Shown here piece by piece: positions 53,974 to 63,353 of a DNA stretch of 64,000 nt. Both the position numbers and the translations under genes were made by a program. Each line of letters starts with the position of its first letter. Position 1 is the stretch's first letter. Source of the DNA: Helicobacter mesocricetorum (GTDB lineage Bacteria > Campylobacterota > Campylobacteria > Campylobacterales > Helicobacteraceae); NCBI RefSeq assembly GCF_900198605.1, contig NZ_FZPJ01000001.1, forward strand, positions 1 to 64,000. Direction: 5' to 3'. The notes under the pieces are model-generated. The model made no database searches. It was not told the origin of the DNA and was given only the letters and a program-made list of their open reading frames with translations.

Positions 53974-54821
53974 TTTATACTCTTCTCCTTTTCAAAAATT
54001 TCTGTATAATCCCTCATAGTCCATTCTATAAAGGGTCGAGGATTCAAATCCTTTGCCAAATAACGAATCTCATAATGCAAATGAGGTCCCGTGCTTCTTC
54101 CAGTGTTCCCAGAATATGCAATTAATTGCCCTCGTCTTACAAAATCTCCTTTTTGCACAGCAATTTGGCTTAAATGTGCATAGAAGGTTTTAAATCCAAA
54201 AGCGTGCTCTAATTTTACCATAATTCCATATCCACCATTATAGCTACCACCCACGAAATCCGCTACACCATCAGCTGGTGCATAAATAGGAGTTCCAATA
54301 GGAACCCCAAAATCCATTCCCGTATGAGAATGCGTTCGTTTTGTAATAGGATGCACCCTTAATCCCCATTCCGCTGTAACACGATAAGCACCGCGCAAAG
54401 GAGATCCATTAGGGATTAACTGCATAACCAAAGCTTTTTGCGTTCCTGTAATCTTTGCTAAATCTACCCTCTCTACAAGACTTAAATCTGTCTCAATAAT
54501 CCTATCACTTAACCCAACAATCCCCTCTAAGTCTTCTATTCTATCAGAAACTATCATAAGCTCTTCAGTTTTTTCATTAATTAAATCCTGAAGATGTTGA
54601 TTTTTTTCATTAATTTTCAAATACTCTTTTTGCATCGAATTTCGCTTGTCTTCAATCTGCTTAACTTCTTTTAAGAGTAATTGAATAGAAATAAAGCTAA
54701 AGAAAAAAATCACTACTACCAGCAAAACAACATACAAAATAATTTGTTTCATATACTGATGGATATTATATTGTTTAGACCCATTAATATCTGTAATAGT
54801 TACGATAAATCGATTTTTCAT
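53892..54821 (-). CDS. M23 peptidoglycan endopeptidase, Csd1/Csd2-like
   Basis: It trims peptidoglycan crosslinks to set cell curvature. 309 aa: a short cytoplasmic N-terminus, one membrane helix (about 27-48), a coiled coil (about 50-110), and a LytM/M23 domain with HTGMDFGVPIGTPIYAPADG and the HxH in STGPHLHYEIRY. All three metal ligands (H, D, H) look present, so it should be active. In H. pylori two such genes, csd1 and csd2, lie here; this genome has one. The ATG overlaps the folC stop (ATGA). Confidence 0.9.
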   Translation of the reverse strand: MKNRFIVTITDINGSKQYNIHQYMKQIILYVVLLVVVIFFFSFISIQLLLKEVKQIEDKRNSMQKEYLKINEKNQHLQDLINEKTEELMIVSDRIEDLEGIVGLSDRIIETDLSLVERVDLAKITGTQKALVMQLIPNGSPLRGAYRVTAEWGLRVHPITKRTHSHTGMDFGVPIGTPIYAPADGVADFVGGSYNGGYGIMVKLEHAFGFKTFYAHLSQIAVQKGDFVRRGQLIAYSGNTGRSTGPHLHYEIRYLAKDLNPRPFIEWTMRDYTEIFEKEKSIKWQSLLTVINSLSEIQETQVLSLKALE

Positions 54822-55951
54822 CTTTTAAACTTTCTCAAAAATTCTCCCACCACACTAAAAGAACCACAAACTAAATATTTCTCGTTTTTGTTTAAAGTCG
54901 AAAAATATTTATAAGGTATTCCTAATATCTTTAAAATCTGCTCTAAATCTCCCTTTGCTATCATTCTTGGATGATTCAAAGCAAAAATCTCTAGACTTTT
55001 AGTAATGGGCTTTAAAACCTCTAAAATTGCCTTTGGGTTTTTATCTTTATAAGAATTATAAACTAAAATATATTTGTCTTTACTAAAATTTTCTAAAATT
55101 GCCTTTGCGCCCCCTACATTATGCACCACATCTAGCCATACATTGGAAAATAATTGTTGCATTCTTCCTTGTAAATCTAGCTTTGGGAGATTAAGAATAT
55201 CTCCTTCATACCCTAAATCCCTAAAAGCATAATAAGCTAAAGCCAAATTCTCCTGCTGATACTTAGGATAGGCATTGTTATAACAATATTTTTTTATATC
55301 CTCTGAAATATCTTTAGAATCCAAAATAGATAATTGTGTTTTTTTATTTTCTGCAATCTCTTTGGCGATCTTTATCACAGGAGAAAAACTTTGGATTCCT
55401 AAAATAGCCCTTTTATCCATTGCATTAAGCTTTGTTCTAGCAATAGCCTCCAAACTTTCTCCTAAAAACTCCTGATGATCAAAACTTATAGAAGTAAAAA
55501 GGGTTAAAATAGGCTTAGTGCAAGTTGTTGTTGAATCAAATTCCCCCCCAAGTCCTGCCTCACAAACAAAATAATCACATTCCTTAAAAACTTCTAAAGC
55601 CAAAAAAGTTAAAACTTCAAAATAACTAGCCTCTTGGAGAGACTTTGGGTTTAAGCTCAAAAAAGCCTTATTTAAATCTTCCAAAGAAACATTTGCACCA
55701 TTTAACCAAAAACGTTCATTAAAATGTAGCAAATGCGGGGAAGAAAAATGCCCTACATTAAAACCTCTTTGTCTTAGCAAAAGACTTAAAAAGCGTCCTA
55801 CGCTACCTTTCCCATTAGTTCCGATAACTTGGATAATTTTACATTTTAAATTAGACAAATTAGGCAAAGAATGTAAAATAGTTGGAGCTCTTCTAGGATC
55901 AAAAGGGGCATATTCACTCCCCTTTTGTTCTAAAAAATCTTCAATCTTCAT
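54818..55951 (-). CDS. folC: Folylpolyglutamate synthase / dihydrofolate synthase
   Basis: It adds glutamate tails to folates, a Mur-ligase-fold enzyme. 377 aa. Motifs: IQVIGTNGKGSVGRFLS (P-loop) near residue 38, HFSSPHLLHFNERFWLNG, FEVLTFLALEVF, CEAGLGGEFDSTT, SFDHQEFLGESLEAIA and LDVVHNVGGAKA (usual DGAHN changed to DVVHN). ATG 55951 was chosen over an earlier TTG, and it overlaps the end of the preceding GGDEF-like gene by 11 bases. Confidence 0.92.
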   Translation of the reverse strand: MKIEDFLEQKGSEYAPFDPRRAPTILHSLPNLSNLKCKIIQVIGTNGKGSVGRFLSLLLRQRGFNVGHFSSPHLLHFNERFWLNGANVSLEDLNKAFLSLNPKSLQEASYFEVLTFLALEVFKECDYFVCEAGLGGEFDSTTTCTKPILTLFTSISFDHQEFLGESLEAIARTKLNAMDKRAILGIQSFSPVIKIAKEIAENKKTQLSILDSKDISEDIKKYCYNNAYPKYQQENLALAYYAFRDLGYEGDILNLPKLDLQGRMQQLFSNVWLDVVHNVGGAKAILENFSKDKYILVYNSYKDKNPKAILEVLKPITKSLEIFALNHPRMIAKGDLEQILKILGIPYKYFSTLNKNEKYLVCGSFSVVGEFLRKFKR

Positions 55952-57143
55952 AATCAATAACGCCTTGTGTATCTTTATGTTTCACAAATTCCTCTAAAGT
56001 TACCTTTAGCATTTTCTCTAAACTTTCTTCATCAATGCGGTGTGAAACTTGAGCGCTAAGTTTTATATGAATACGCGTTTGTTGATAGATAAAAGTGCTT
56101 TTCTTGACTTCTGTATCTAATTGACGAATAAATGCAATAGCTTGATCCTTTTGTCGTTCTAATAAACAAGCTAAAAATTCCTCCTCCCCATAATAAGCAA
56201 TCAAATCACTAGCATTACTATATTGCTTTAAAAACTTTCCAAGTATAGCCAATACTCGTTTTAATGCTTCCTTTCCATGAGCTTCAATGGCTTGATCATA
56301 ACCCACAATACCAAAAACAACCACCGCATAATTTCTCTTATTTTCTTTATATTCCCTTTCGGCAAAATTCAAAACATCTTGCATACCTTCCTTGCTTATC
56401 AAAGTCGTTGCAGAATTAATTGGCAAAGAATCCATATCCGTATATTTTAAAACACTAGTTTTTTCAGCATTCAATGTTTGCTCGGGCTTTAAATCTTCTT
56501 CTGGGAGGGTAGGAGAAAGAGATAATTCTTGAAAAAAAGTTTCTATTTTTTTTAGGAGATTTTTTCCAATCTCTCTGTCCCTACTGCCCTTTAAATACTT
56601 CTTTACTTCCTTTTGCAAACTTTTAAATTTATCATTTGCTATTTTCAAATCACTAATAAATTCTAAAGTTTTATCAAAATCATTCCATTTTACTTCTAAG
56701 TGTTTTTGAGATTGCTCAATCCAACGTTTTTTATAATTCTCTTTGGCTTGAAAACTAATTTTATCTATTTCTATAAGCTCACCTTTAGCAAGGGTATTAA
56801 TCTCTTTATTAGGATGAGTAGATAACAATCTTAAAAAAATCTTTTCTGTTTCTAATAAGGTATTAAAGTTTTTTCTATAATGATAAATTAGATTAAGCAC
56901 TTTGATAAGAAAAATCGTTAATTCATCTTTATTTTTAAAAGTTTTATTACCAATCTCCTTAGCATCTCCTTGAAGCATTCCTAATAACCGATTTAAATCA
57001 ATGGGTTCTTCTTCCTTTGTCTTTATCCCCATCTTTTTCATCTGGCGATAATATTCTTTTTCATACGCCTCTGGTGTTGGTTCAATTTTGTTTTCTATGA
57101 GCTGCCGTAAAGTTTCTCTGGCTATCAATTTTATATTTGGCAT
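55941..57143 (-). CDS. GGDEF-like protein with a degenerate GEEEF signature
   Basis: 400 aa. The N-terminal ~220 residues are helical, starting with the IARETLRQLIENKIEPTPEA pattern seen before GGDEF domains in other proteobacteria. From about 255 it is GGDEF-like (RNYAVVVFGIVGYDQAIEAH, then ALKRVLAILGKFL). The signature loop reads YYGEEEFLA at 317-325, so the second Gly of GG(D/E)EF is Glu. Cyclase activity is doubtful; it may bind or sense. It starts within the end of lptE (TAATG) and overlaps folC, inside a cell-envelope gene chain. No EAL or PilZ partner is seen here. Confidence 0.78.
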   Translation of the reverse strand: MPNIKLIARETLRQLIENKIEPTPEAYEKEYYRQMKKMGIKTKEEEPIDLNRLLGMLQGDAKEIGNKTFKNKDELTIFLIKVLNLIYHYRKNFNTLLETEKIFLRLLSTHPNKEINTLAKGELIEIDKISFQAKENYKKRWIEQSQKHLEVKWNDFDKTLEFISDLKIANDKFKSLQKEVKKYLKGSRDREIGKNLLKKIETFFQELSLSPTLPEEDLKPEQTLNAEKTSVLKYTDMDSLPINSATTLISKEGMQDVLNFAEREYKENKRNYAVVVFGIVGYDQAIEAHGKEALKRVLAILGKFLKQYSNASDLIAYYGEEEFLACLLERQKDQAIAFIRQLDTEVKKSTFIYQQTRIHIKLSAQVSHRIDEESLEKMLKVTLEEFVKHKDTQGVIDYED

Positions 57144-57640
57144 TATGAAATATCAATCCCAATTTGTGAAATAAAGTTATCTAAGGTATTTAAAACTGCT
57201 TTATTAATCGCTTCCATTCTTATAGAATCCGTAATAACTGAAACATCACCTAAAGCAAAATTATAATATCCCTGCTTAGTGAAAACTCTCGTTTTTTGTG
57301 TAACTTTGTTCGTATATTTAAATTCAATCTCTGTTTGACATTGATAAAAAGTCGAAAAACCTATGGTATTTTCTGCTAGAGGGGAGAAACTAATATTTTT
57401 TAAAATAATTTCAATCACTGCAATAGAATCTTCTTTGTCCCCAATAGGAGTATGGAGCTTTTTAAAAATAGCCTTAGATACCTCATCTTTTAAAGTTACA
57501 CTATTTTTAGGATCTCTTACATCAATTTTGACTTCTACAAAAACCCTATCCCCAAAAGCTTCTTTAGTATGATGAGCTATAGGCGTATAACCACAACCCA
57601 TCAAAACAAGCATAAAAATAAGCAAACTATACTTCTTCAT
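57143..57640 (-). CDS. lptE: LPS-assembly lipoprotein LptE-like
   Basis: 165 aa, an outer-membrane lipoprotein that plugs LptD and helps place LPS. Signal peptide with lipobox LMGC (Cys16) and the family start [20 protein letters not shown], which is the classic CGYxP of LptE. The rest is an alpha/beta fold with [18 protein letters not shown]. The ATG overlaps the leuS stop (ATGA). Placing it downstream of leuS is typical of proteobacteria. Confidence 0.85.
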   Translation of the reverse strand: MKKYSLLIFMLVLMGCGYTPIAHHTKEAFGDRVFVEVKIDVRDPKNSVTLKDEVSKAIFKKLHTPIGDKEDSIAVIEIILKNISFSPLAENTIGFSTFYQCQTEIEFKYTNKVTQKTRVFTKQGYYNFALGDVSVITDSIRMEAINKAVLNTLDNFISQIGIDIS

Positions 57641-60081
57641 ACAACCACCAAATTAACTAATTTATTAGGCACAACAATCTCTTTAAGAATCTTCTTATCA
57701 AGGAGCCATTTTGCAACTAAGGTTTTTGCCCTATCTATGATAATCTCCTTAGAGGTATCAAAAGCTACTTCAATCTCCCCCCTAAGTTTTCCATTAATCG
57801 TAATTGCCATAACAACAACATCAGTTTGCAAGGCTTCTTCATCAATAGATAATTCTTTAAAATTTTCCAAATTAAAATATTGCTGACTAAGCTCCCAGCA
57901 GATATGTGGAATAATAGGTTCTAAGACATTTAATAAAACAAAATATCCCTCACTCCATATCTGTGCATTATCTTGCTCACTTAGTGCATTGAGAGCTTCC
58001 ATACAAGCAGCAATTAAAGTATTAAAAGCATAACCGCTCTCATAGCTAAACACTTCATTGGATTTTTTTAAAGCCTCATAGATCTTTCTTCTAGCAAACT
58101 TTTCTTCTTTGGTGAGTTTATGGGTGTCAATGCTTGGTAGGGCATTCATCTTTTGAGCTTTCTCTATCCTCGCACATAATCGCTTAATAAATTTAAAAGC
58201 CCCTTCTAATGCAGAATCATTCCATTCTAGCTCTTTGGTAGGAGGAGCAGCAAAGAGAATAAAAAGCCTTGCTGTATCAGCACCATATTCTCTAATAATC
58301 TCTTCGGGATTGACAACATTTCCTTTTGATTTGCTCATCTTAGCACCCTCTTTTATCACCATACCTTGCGTAAGTAAATGCAAAAAAGGCTCACTTTGCT
58401 CCGTATATCCTAAATCCCTTAAAACCTTTGTAAAAAAACGAGAATAAAGCAAGTGCAAAATAGCGTGTTCAATACCTCCAATATATTCATCAACACTCAT
58501 CCAATACTTTTCATCTTCTGCACTTAAAATTACCTCTTCTCTCTTTTGTGGCGGGGTTGTATAGCGCAAAAAATACCAACTTGATTCTACAAAAGTATCT
58601 AAAGTATCACTCTCCCTTTGCGCTTCTCTCCCACATTTTGGGCAAACACACTTCCTCCAAAGAGTATGCTTCTCTAAAGGATTTCCCTCCCCATTAATCA
58701 CTACATCTTCTGGCAATTTAACAGGTAAATTTGCCTTATCTTCAGGCACAATTCCACAATTACTGCAATGGATAAGCGGTATAGGAGTCCCCCAATATCT
58801 TTGGCGAGAAACCCCCCAATCGCGCAATTTATAATTAATCACAACCGAACCTAAATTTTCTCTTTGAAAATAATCAATGATTTTTTGTTTAGCAGTTTTT
58901 GAATCCAATCCATCATACTCTTGCGAATTAATTAATTTCCCTGCTCCACAATAAGGCAATGGAGTATCACTATCCCCAACAATGACTTGCTTAAGAGGAA
59001 GATGATATTTCTTAGCAAAATCAAAATCCCTCTCATCGTGTGCTGGGACACCCATTACAGCACCACTCCCATATCCCATTAAAACAAAGTTTGCTGTCCA
59101 AAGAGGTATTTTCTCTTGAGTTAAGGGGTGAATAACATTAACCCCTAAAGCAAACCCTTCTTTTTCCTGCAAAGAACGTTCTTTAATAGCAACATTTTGC
59201 ATTCTTTGGATTTGTTGTTGAATCTCCTCTTTTAATAATCCTTGTTGGATTAAAGCCATTACCAAAGGATGCTCTGGTGCTAAAGCGCAATAGCTCACAC
59301 CAAAGATAGTATCAGCACGAGTAGTAAAGACTTCTACATCTTTTAAAACTTGTCCATCAATCTCTAAAGGATTTTCTAATAAAAACTTAAAGCTTAATCC
59401 TTCAGACCTACCAATCCAATTTTTTTGCATTGTTAAAACTGCATTTGGCCACTTACCTTCTAAAAGGCTTAAATCCTCTAAAAGACTTTGCGCATAATCT
59501 GTGATTTTAATAAAATATTGATACATCTCCTTTTGAATAACTTGCGTATCACAACGCCAACACCCTCCTTCAATAACCTGTTCATTAGCTAATACGGTTT
59601 GATCTTTTGGACACCAATTCAAAAAACCTTTTTTACGATAAATAAGTCCCTTCTCCCACATATCAATAAATAAACTTTGCTCCCATTTAGAATAGAGAGT
59701 ATCACAAGTGGCTAATTCTCTAGTTTTAGAAAAAGAAAAACCAAGAGAATAAAGCTGTTTTCGCATATTTTCAATATTGCTATAAGTCCAATCTTTAGGA
59801 TGGGTTTTATGCTTGATAGCTGCATTTTCTGCAGGCATTCCAAAAGCATCCCAACCAATAGGATGCAAAACATTAAAACCCTTTTTTCGGAATCTTCTAG
59901 CAATCGCATCACTAATACAATAATTACGGACATGCCCCATATGGATATTCCCACTAGGATAAGGAAACATACTTAAAATATATTTTTTAGGAAGTTTCGT
60001 ATCTTCTTTAGGCTCATAAGCATTATTTTGTTCCCAAAAATTCTGCCATTTTGCCTCAATAACTTTTGCATTATACTCCAT
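57637..60081 (-). CDS. leuS: Leucyl-tRNA synthetase
   Basis: A class I tRNA synthetase. 814 aa from ATG 60081, which has AGGAG five bases upstream; in-frame GTGs just before it are inside that site. HIGH appears as [18 protein letters not shown], the CP1 editing domain as [20 protein letters not shown] and [17 protein letters not shown], and KMSKS as [16 protein letters not shown]. Two CPxCG-like zinc segments are present (NWCPKDQ and [10 protein letters not shown]). Confidence 0.97.
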   Translation of the reverse strand: MEYNAKVIEAKWQNFWEQNNAYEPKEDTKLPKKYILSMFPYPSGNIHMGHVRNYCISDAIARRFRKKGFNVLHPIGWDAFGMPAENAAIKHKTHPKDWTYSNIENMRKQLYSLGFSFSKTRELATCDTLYSKWEQSLFIDMWEKGLIYRKKGFLNWCPKDQTVLANEQVIEGGCWRCDTQVIQKEMYQYFIKITDYAQSLLEDLSLLEGKWPNAVLTMQKNWIGRSEGLSFKFLLENPLEIDGQVLKDVEVFTTRADTIFGVSYCALAPEHPLVMALIQQGLLKEEIQQQIQRMQNVAIKERSLQEKEGFALGVNVIHPLTQEKIPLWTANFVLMGYGSGAVMGVPAHDERDFDFAKKYHLPLKQVIVGDSDTPLPYCGAGKLINSQEYDGLDSKTAKQKIIDYFQRENLGSVVINYKLRDWGVSRQRYWGTPIPLIHCSNCGIVPEDKANLPVKLPEDVVINGEGNPLEKHTLWRKCVCPKCGREAQRESDTLDTFVESSWYFLRYTTPPQKREEVILSAEDEKYWMSVDEYIGGIEHAILHLLYSRFFTKVLRDLGYTEQSEPFLHLLTQGMVIKEGAKMSKSKGNVVNPEEIIREYGADTARLFILFAAPPTKELEWNDSALEGAFKFIKRLCARIEKAQKMNALPSIDTHKLTKEEKFARRKIYEALKKSNEVFSYESGYAFNTLIAACMEALNALSEQDNAQIWSEGYFVLLNVLEPIIPHICWELSQQYFNLENFKELSIDEEALQTDVVVMAITINGKLRGEIEVAFDTSKEIIIDRAKTLVAKWLLDKKILKEIVVPNKLVNLVVV

Positions 60082-60089
60082 CACCACTC

Positions 60090-60431
60090 CTAACTATAAT
60101 TATTATAGTTCTTGACACTCTCAACAACGACAAAAATAATGGAAACTATGTTAGCTGCTAAAGCCCCTAAGGCAAGTGCAACAGCAACAGCAACATCATT
60201 AAATGCCTGCATATAAATAAAAGCAGGAACTAAATGCAAATCCGCAACCAAAGAGGCTGCCATAATCTCTGAAGACATATAATTCCTAACCCCTACTTTT
60301 AAAATTGTAGAGAGCATATTAACACCAGCGGCAATAAAAAGCATAATAACATTTTGCTCATACAAAAAACCAATCGTTGAAGTCAAACTCATCAAAATAA
60401 AAAAAATAAAAATAACTTTTCCCCAGTCCAT
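60090..60431 (-). CDS. DUF6394-type inner-membrane protein
   Basis: 113 aa with three to four membrane helices and no recognised catalytic residue. It resembles a small family found in Campylobacterota next to secF (HP1548 in H. pylori, as I recall). Helix 1 is [19 protein letters not shown], helix 2 begins [15 protein letters not shown], and the last is [14 protein letters not shown]. Codons for the C-terminal NNYNNYS form an inverted repeat just before leuS. Function unknown; position suggests export or envelope. Confidence 0.75.
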   Translation of the reverse strand: MDWGKVIFIFFILMSLTSTIGFLYEQNVIMLFIAAGVNMLSTILKVGVRNYMSSEIMAASLVADLHLVPAFIYMQAFNDVAVAVALALGALAANIVSIIFVVVESVKNYNNYS

Positions 60432-60439
60432 AAACGCTC

Positions 60440-61411
60440 CTAAATTCTGCCTCTTTCATACATTTCTCTTAACTTCTTCTTCTCTAAGGCTCTTTTATTT
60501 TTCTCTGCTAACATTTGGTGATATTTTTTCAAATCAAATTTCAACAAAACAATAAGCTTACTTGCTACAAAAATAGAGCTATAACTACCAACAATAGAGC
60601 CTACAAGCATAGGAAGACTAAAGCCTTTGATAATTTCACCGCCAAATAAATACAAAGTTAAAACTACGAAAAACACGGTTAAAGAAGTCAATATCGTCCT
60701 TGAAAGTGTGGCTGAAATAGCCTCATTAATAACACTCTTTAAATCATCATTAAGGCGCAAATTAATTGTCTCTCTAATCCTATCAAAAATAATGATGGTA
60801 TCATTAATGGAATAACCAATCAAGGTTAAAAGTGCTGCAACCACTTCTAAACTCAAATCAATCTTAAACAAAACAACAGCACCTGCTGTAATCACTACAT
60901 CGTGGATTAAAGCAAGAATGCTTGTTAAGGCGAAACGCCACTCATAACGATAAGAAACATAAACCATAATCGAAACAAGGGCTAAGATTAATGCTAAAGC
61001 CCCTTTTTCCTTAAGTTCATTTCCAACTTTTGGTCCCACAATATCCACACGACGAATGCTTAATTCCCCTGTATCATCAAGCAATTTAGCAATTTCTTCG
61101 CCAATATTTTGCTCCACAGAAGAATTAGCAGTAGGCAATTTAATTAGAATTTCTTCAGGAGAGCCAAACTCACTCACTTGGAATCCCTTAAAAGATTCTA
61201 CACTTTCTAATCTTTTGCGAATTTCAGCTAAAGGGGCGACTTTAGTATATTGAATCTGCACGATAGTCCCACCTGCGAAATCTATCCCCAAGGAAAAACC
61301 GGGCTTAATAAACAAAATAATTGAAACAACAAACAAGACTGCAGAAATTGCAATGCCATAATTAGACATTTTTATGAAATCATAGATTTTATTATATTTA
61401 AAAAAATCCAT
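60440..61411 (-). CDS. secF: Protein-export membrane protein SecF
   Basis: The partner of SecD, using the proton gradient to help proteins finish Sec translocation. 323 aa, six membrane helices. A periplasmic segment begins at SLGIDFAGGTIVQIQYT (family FGIDFxGG). VDIVGPKVGNELKEKGALAL starts the membrane domain, and IGYSINDTIIIFDRIRETIN and LTSLTVFFVVLTLYLFGG are conserved. The start shares one base with the secD stop. Confidence 0.96.
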   Translation of the reverse strand: MDFFKYNKIYDFIKMSNYGIAISAVLFVVSIILFIKPGFSLGIDFAGGTIVQIQYTKVAPLAEIRKRLESVESFKGFQVSEFGSPEEILIKLPTANSSVEQNIGEEIAKLLDDTGELSIRRVDIVGPKVGNELKEKGALALILALVSIMVYVSYRYEWRFALTSILALIHDVVITAGAVVLFKIDLSLEVVAALLTLIGYSINDTIIIFDRIRETINLRLNDDLKSVINEAISATLSRTILTSLTVFFVVLTLYLFGGEIIKGFSLPMLVGSIVGSYSSIFVASKLIVLLKFDLKKYHQMLAEKNKRALEKKKLREMYERGRI

Positions 61412-62994
61412 TACAACTTCCTTTTACAACTTCTATAACCAAACCAAAGAGCATAATTTCCAGACTTCATAATTCTCTCTTGCAATAACCTAAAGATACC
61501 GTGAGTTCCTACAATAGCTGTAATTACAGAAGCTATAATACCTATACTCATAGTAATGGCAAATCCTTTAATAGCTCCTGTCCCAAACACATAGAGCAAA
61601 ACAGCAGCAATCAAAGAGGTAAGATTAGAATCAAAAATAGCCCTTGAGGCATTCATATAACCATTTTCCATAGATTTTATAAAATTCTCTCCCGCTCTAA
61701 ATCCCTCCCGAATCCTCTCATTAATAATCACATTAGCATCCACTGCCATACCCACTGTTAAAATGATACCTGCCATACCCGGCAAAGTAAGAGTAGCTCC
61801 AAAAATCGCCATAACCGCAATTACTAGCAAAATATTGACAACCATAGCTAAATTAGCAATCACCCCTGCAATCCCATAATAAAAAGCCATAAAGAGCATC
61901 ACAAGCACTGCTCCGCTAATAAGGGCTATCATAGAGGCTTTAATACTATCAGCACCCAAGCTTGGTCCAACACTCCTTTTTTCTAACAAAAAAACAGGAG
62001 CCGGTAAAGCCCCACTGCGCAAGGCAATGGCAATATCACTAGCTTCAGATACGTTAAAACCTCCACTAATTTGTCCGCTACCACCTCCAATTCTTTCACG
62101 AATAACAGGTGCAGAATACACTTTTCCATCCAATACAACTGCCATACGATTCCCGATATTTTTACCCGAAAAATCTGCAAAGATTCTTCCTCCTTGCGAA
62201 TTAAGCGTAAAATTAATAATAGGTTGCCCATTATTGTCATAAGCAGCCCTTGCATCTGTTAGCATACTACCATCTAAAATAGGAATAGCTTTTAGCAAAA
62301 TTGTTTGTTGGGGGTTGTTTATAAAGGGCAATATCACATCCCCATAACTTTGCGCCTCCACTTCACTCATTGTAGCCACTCTAGCATTTCTGGCTTCATC
62401 AACAGCCATCATTTGCAAATGCCCACCTTTAGAGATAAGCTCTAAAGCCCTTTGTTCCTCTTCTTGGGTTTTAATGCCGGGTAATTGCACTAAAATTGCA
62501 TCGTTACCCTGTTTAATCACACTAGGTTCTGATAAGCCAAATTGATCAAGACGATTGCGAATATTACCAATAGCTTGTTCAATAGCAAAATTTTCTAAAT
62601 TAATTTTTTCATTAGAAGTTAGCCTAAGCGTGTATTTCAAATCCTTTTCTATAACCTCTAACCCTTCCTGCTCACTAAGATATTTATCAATCTTTGCCTT
62701 TTCATTAGAATCCAATAACTCAAAGCTTAAAGCATCTTCACTTACAGCTAATTTATCAAGCAAAATTTGCTCTTCTGCACTATAATGATTAATAGCAGAA
62801 GCTAAAGTTGCATAACGCACTTTTATCGCCTCTTCGCTCTTCACACCCAACAAGAGATTCAATCCCCCTTGCAAATCAAGCCCTAAAGTAATCTTAGGAC
62901 CTTGCGTTTGCAAAAAAGTAGGCAAAGACAAAATAACTCCAAAAAGTGTCGCTAAAATAAAAAAAAATAACTTGCTATTAAAAGGCTTTCTCAT
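61411..62994 (-). CDS. secD: Protein-export membrane protein SecD
   Basis: 527 aa. Helix 1 is at about 9-27, then the periplasmic P1 region starts at [33 protein letters not shown] and [20 protein letters not shown] follow, and [20 protein letters not shown] precedes the five-helix membrane domain with [18 protein letters not shown] carrying the conserved Asp and Arg. Complete. yajC lies 8 bases upstream. Confidence 0.97.
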   Translation of the reverse strand: MRKPFNSKLFFFILATLFGVILSLPTFLQTQGPKITLGLDLQGGLNLLLGVKSEEAIKVRYATLASAINHYSAEEQILLDKLAVSEDALSFELLDSNEKAKIDKYLSEQEGLEVIEKDLKYTLRLTSNEKINLENFAIEQAIGNIRNRLDQFGLSEPSVIKQGNDAILVQLPGIKTQEEEQRALELISKGGHLQMMAVDEARNARVATMSEVEAQSYGDVILPFINNPQQTILLKAIPILDGSMLTDARAAYDNNGQPIINFTLNSQGGRIFADFSGKNIGNRMAVVLDGKVYSAPVIRERIGGGSGQISGGFNVSEASDIAIALRSGALPAPVFLLEKRSVGPSLGADSIKASMIALISGAVLVMLFMAFYYGIAGVIANLAMVVNILLVIAVMAIFGATLTLPGMAGIILTVGMAVDANVIINERIREGFRAGENFIKSMENGYMNASRAIFDSNLTSLIAAVLLYVFGTGAIKGFAITMSIGIIASVITAIVGTHGIFRLLQERIMKSGNYALWFGYRSCKRKL

Positions 62995-63002
62995 TGAAAA
63001 GA

Positions 63003-63272
63003 TTATCCAACTTTCCTAGCAACATAATCTTTTGCTAACTTCACAATCGTATCATCATTCAAGCGCACCATAAAATAATCTTCTTCGCGTTTAACGACTT
63101 CTACAATAAACCCTCCACTTGTAATAACCTTATCTCCTTTGTCTAAAGCAGCAATCATTTCTTTATGATTCTTGGCTTGTTTTTGCTGGGGACGAATGAT
63201 TAAAAAATAAAAAATCGCGATTAAGACAATTAAAGGAAGAAGTTGCATAAAAATATTTTCAGCATTTTCCAT
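63003..63272 (-). CDS. yajC: Sec translocon accessory protein YajC
   Basis: 89 aa: one membrane helix ([20 protein letters not shown]), the family [12 protein letters not shown] motif after it, then a small soluble domain ([20 protein letters not shown], then ARKVG end). ATG 63272 was chosen because AAAGG lies six bases upstream; an earlier TTG is too close. It is the first gene of the leftward sec-leuS-csd-mfd chain. Confidence 0.95.
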   Translation of the reverse strand: MENAENIFMQLLPLIVLIAIFYFLIIRPQQKQAKNHKEMIAALDKGDKVITSGGFIVEVVKREEDYFMVRLNDDTIVKLAKDYVARKVG

Positions 63273-63353
63273 AAACAACCTTTATTCAGCTATGTTTCAG
63301 CTTTTAAAAATAAGTGGCTATTCTAGCAAAGATTTACTAATTAAATCTTTAAG

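Noticed and set aside
54030-54060. GGATTCAAATCC-like stretch resembling a tRNA T-arm
   Set aside because: It lies inside the M23 peptidase coding sequence and no acceptor, D or anticodon arm can be folded around it. I found no tRNA gene in the window.
60092-60111. Inverted repeat AACTATAA/TTATAGTT before leuS
   Set aside because: It is made by the Asn-Tyr codons at the end of the DUF6394 gene; the stem is all weak pairs with a 3-base loop, so a regulatory role is not supported.
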